Positions 61,901 to 64,000 of a stretch of 64,000 nucleotides of DNA are shown here, piece after piece; position 1 is the first letter of the stretch; every line of letters starts with the position of its first letter. Location: assembly GCF_019649055.1 (NCBI RefSeq), contig NW_026570235.1:372001-436000 (forward strand), in the 5' to 3' direction. The stretch comes from Paramacrobiotus metropolitanus (lineage: Eukaryota; Tardigrada; Eutardigrada; Parachela; Macrobiotidae). A program made the position numbers and the translations under genes. The notes beneath the pieces are model-generated. The model ran no database searches. It had not been told where the DNA came from and was given only the letters and a program-made list of their open reading frames with translations.

Positions 61901-62138
61901 TGTTAGGAAATCTGTAATTTCCACTTCCTGCTTTACTATTTAATGGTATTTGCTCAGACAATTACTTGGTGGCAGTTACGCACCTGCTGTAGTATATCCG
62001 ACCGTAACGATCCAGATTAGCGGTCCATCCGCTAATTAAGTTGGTGTTAACGGATTTTACATAATCTTGCGATGGGAGTTTAGTCGGTGATGTTGGTTCG
62101 TCATGTGTCTGTCTGACGCTTACAACTGGGGCCGCCAT
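43964..62138 (-). CDS. FRMPD4: FRMPD4-like scaffold: tandem WW, PDZ, FERM, long tail
   Basis: Fifteen exons: 62138-61984, 53820-53701, 52795-52620, 52509-52355, 51837-51610, 51480-51349, 51159-51040, 50870-50734, 50651-50435, 50380-50252, 49895-49791, 49601-49460, 49382-49162, 48009-47010, 45714-43964. The total of 4788 nt gives 1595 aa and every junction keeps phase. WW1 is at about 35-65 ([15 protein letters not shown]) and WW2 at about 74-105 ([17 protein letters not shown]). PDZ is at about 118-198 ([16 protein letters not shown]). FERM is at about 255-590 ([45 protein letters not shown]). The tail is Pro/Ser-rich, and a roughly 165-residue Cys-poor helical block (about 1392-1557) ends before a His-rich C-terminus. 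Vertebrate FRMPD4 (Preso) is a postsynaptic scaffold. The N-terminal exon joins WW1 to WW2 exactly in phase 2. The acceptor at 50652 was chosen over one 5 nt upstream because it keeps the frame. Confidence 0.92.
45715..47009 (-). other. Intron 14 of the FRMPD4-like gene
   Basis: 1.3 kb between the two large tail-encoding exons. Donor GAAG|GTCAGG, acceptor CCATAG. A TACGAGTA octamer is at 45979. No gene seen. Confidence 0.6.
48010..49161 (-). other. Intron 13 of the FRMPD4-like gene
   Basis: 1.15 kb, donor CAG|GTAAGA, acceptor TTTGCAG. It contains the large palindrome 48410-48490 and a 19-bp direct repeat just upstream of it. No gene seen. Confidence 0.6.
48410..48490. repeat. 81-bp near-perfect palindrome
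   Basis: Left arm 48410-48450 and right arm 48451-48490 are reverse complements with one mismatch and one single-base indel, with essentially no loop (centre ATTAACATGTTAAT). The arm tip is GAGGTGTAGCGTAA. A second short palindrome, AAAGCTGTACAGCTTT, follows immediately (48496-48511). Direct repeats of GACATATCTgGATG precede it. Confidence 0.85.
53821..61983 (-). other. 8.2-kb first intron of the FRMPD4-like gene
   Basis: The interval between WW1 and WW2 exons. No conserved exon was recognised inside. A minus-strand frame at 61718-61924 encodes a cysteine-containing segment followed by one strongly hydrophobic helix, but has no ATG and no partner exon. Three TACGAGTA octamers are present. 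The rest looks like A/T-rich non-coding DNA. Confidence 0.6.
61984..62138 (-). CDS. First coding exon of FRMPD4-like gene (WW1)
   Basis: A 155-nt exon starting with ATG at 62138 ([15 protein letters not shown]...) and ending in AGCAG|GTGCGT. Its last residues, [15 protein letters not shown], are the first two strands of a WW domain. Joining to the exon at 53820 completes it as [12 protein letters not shown], with the second tryptophan and the proline in place. Phase 2 at its end equals what exon 53820-53701 requires. It is only 51 codons, so it is easily missed by ORF length filters. Confidence 0.85.
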
Positions 62139-64000
62139 CTACCGGTACGCCATACTATTCCTCTTCCAATCCGAAAAATGGTTTGCAAAAATATTCAAAG
62201 TATTTGACAGTTTCTGACAAGGCGATCCACTCTATATTCCAGACAAATTAGACTCCATCGGTACACCGATCAGCATTAAGTAGCGGCGTTTATTGGTTGA
62301 CAACAGGTTTTAGATCCGACGTATTTTTACGTTGACGAATGCTTAATGATAGCTATTCCGCAATGGCAGGGAGATGATGATCATGATGATGATGATGCAG
62401 CAGCCGCTCTCTATATAAAACAGAGATAAAATGGTAAGATTTATGTACCAACTATCACTCGTTAATCCATTTCATTGCCGATGCCGCTATAGTGCGGTGA
62501 TGGACAGAAGGCAGTGCAGACTGAGTGCGGCGTGTGCCCCAATATGATTTGAACAGTAAATGCGTCCTTATCAAAACACTTTACAGCCGGTTTGTGCTCC
62601 GCGGACAGGTAATGTGACAACCGCGATTGTACTTTAATCATGTTGATTCTAGTTTTAAACTCGCCAGTCATTCAAACGCCGCATTATGCCAGTGGTGTTC
62701 AGACGTTTTGGTTATTTAGCTTTTTCACTGCGCACCAGGCCGGCACAGCATCATAACAAACCAGCATGTGGCAGAATTAGCAGTTTCGCTTACAAGATTG
62801 TACAGCGCGGTAGATATTGATTGTATTGTGATTTTCAAAACGTTGTTATTAGCTATACAGTTCTGCAGACAAAAATAACCTACAGCCCAAAGTAAAAGGG
62901 GGTCAGCTGCAGTCACAATTAATAATCTGATAATATGCAACGATGGCAGAAATCACTATCATTAAGCGAAACAATAATATTTAATTTTTGAGCCCACTTA
63001 AAACTGAACCGTGCGCTCAAAAGCCAAAAACATATAGTAAGCGTTCAACTGTTAGGTATTAATTTATACCCCGATAATAAATCAAACAAATTGTACAATA
63101 ACAGCAAAAAGCGCGGCATTATGTTACAACTTACAAGCAGGTACGTTAAATTAGTGTTCTGTGGCGCACCTTTCACCGCTTCACAGTAGGTACCGTTTTC
63201 GGTTATTGGTTTAAAATGTCCAACAGACTTACATAAACACTTTACAGACGATTGATCAATATACTGAACTGATGAGAAAGAGTGCCTTCTGCTGCGAAGC
63301 ATTGTTTTCACTGTGTTCCATTGTAAAACGTTTCCACAAAAGTTACAATAGCTGTACAATATAGACTAAGTGGCCTTTACAAAGCTGAAATAACGCCACT
63401 GCGACTATGTTTTTAAGACTGTCGAGTCTGACTTAAAGTAACGTATGAGCAAGAACAATGGCTCAATAAAACATTACGTATGCGCTGCAATACGTAGTGC
63501 AAGCTTGATAACAATATACAAAAGCAAAATTTTAATGACACAAAAACAGAGATACACGTGCAATCATATTAAGGTTGTACTCGCACAGTTAAGCAATGTA
63601 TTCTGCAAAATTTAATAACCATGCAGAAACAGCAATCTAAAATTATATAAGCTAACGCGCTGTTGATTATAGAATGTAGCATATCAAAATATTTATGCTT
63701 TGGTTCCTGAAACAGTAAAATATTTTAAGCATATTGACATTTTATCATTAATTTTTGGGTCTGCAGCTATCAGATGGAAAATAAAGGATAAACCCATATG
63801 CAAGCAAATCATTTCATTAAATTTAAATACGCTAATAGGACATACACTTTTATAAGAACCTCTAAGAATTTGAAAAAATGGATATCTGAAAGGGACCGGT
63901 CATAAATGAAACCGTACATTGGATCTATAAACCTGCGTGCAGTGGACCTTTGTATCTCAACTTGTTTGATCAGCTTGCCATCTTTAATTTATCGTATGTA
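62139..64000. other. Upstream region of the FRMPD4-like gene
   Basis: Holds the presumed promoter, a short GAT/ATG trinucleotide run (62373-62397) and several short minus-strand frames. One (about 63154-63303) reads MLRSRRHSFSS...VKCLCKSVGHF and ends at a possible donor AAAG|GTGCGC. It has three cysteines but no recognised family. No firm gene. Confidence 0.4.

Overview
The window is nuclear DNA from a compact animal genome. Nine spliced protein-coding genes can be assembled by matching reading phase across GT-AG introns. Introns range from 62 bp to about 8.2 kb. Coding sequence covers about 17 kb (roughly 27 %). All nine products are conserved metazoan families. The compact genes, many small introns and A+T-rich spacers fit a small protostome, with an ecdysozoan such as a tardigrade or arthropod as my best guess. 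The species cannot be named from this sequence alone.

Layout. 0-8 kb: UNC50 (-) and the PP1 nuclear targeting subunit PPP1R10/PNUTS (+) are divergent, sharing about 1.1 kb of upstream DNA. 8.4-13.9 kb: a FYVE-bearing MTMR6/7/8-type myotubularin (-). 13.9-24.4 kb: a gene-poor stretch holding a non-autonomous hAT-like element with 8-bp target duplications. 24.4-25.8 kb: frataxin FXN (+). 26.4-28.1 kb: snurportin-1 SNUPN (-). 28.1-31.2 kb: non-coding. 31.2-34.2 kb: a SAMHD1-like dNTPase (+). 35.4-39.0 kb: a ClC-3/4/5 type Cl-/H+ exchanger (+). 40.0-43.1 kb: a FAM114A protein (+). 44.0-62.1 kb: an 18-kb FRMPD4-like scaffold gene (-) whose first exon, encoding an extra WW domain, lies 8.2 kb upstream of the rest. 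62.1-64 kb: upstream DNA with no firm gene.

The genes do not form a pathway. Several act on the endomembrane system (UNC50 Golgi, MTMR phosphoinositides, ClC endosomes, FAM114A Golgi/ER), but this is probably chance. I found no rRNA, tRNA, CRISPR or retroelement coding region.

Most notable: the tandem-WW FRMPD architecture with a conserved-looking helical C-terminus, a PNUTS lacking a visible TFIIS-N domain, a SAMHD1 lacking a visible SAM domain, a non-coding octamer TACGAGTA found at least 17 times, and three large near-perfect palindromes.
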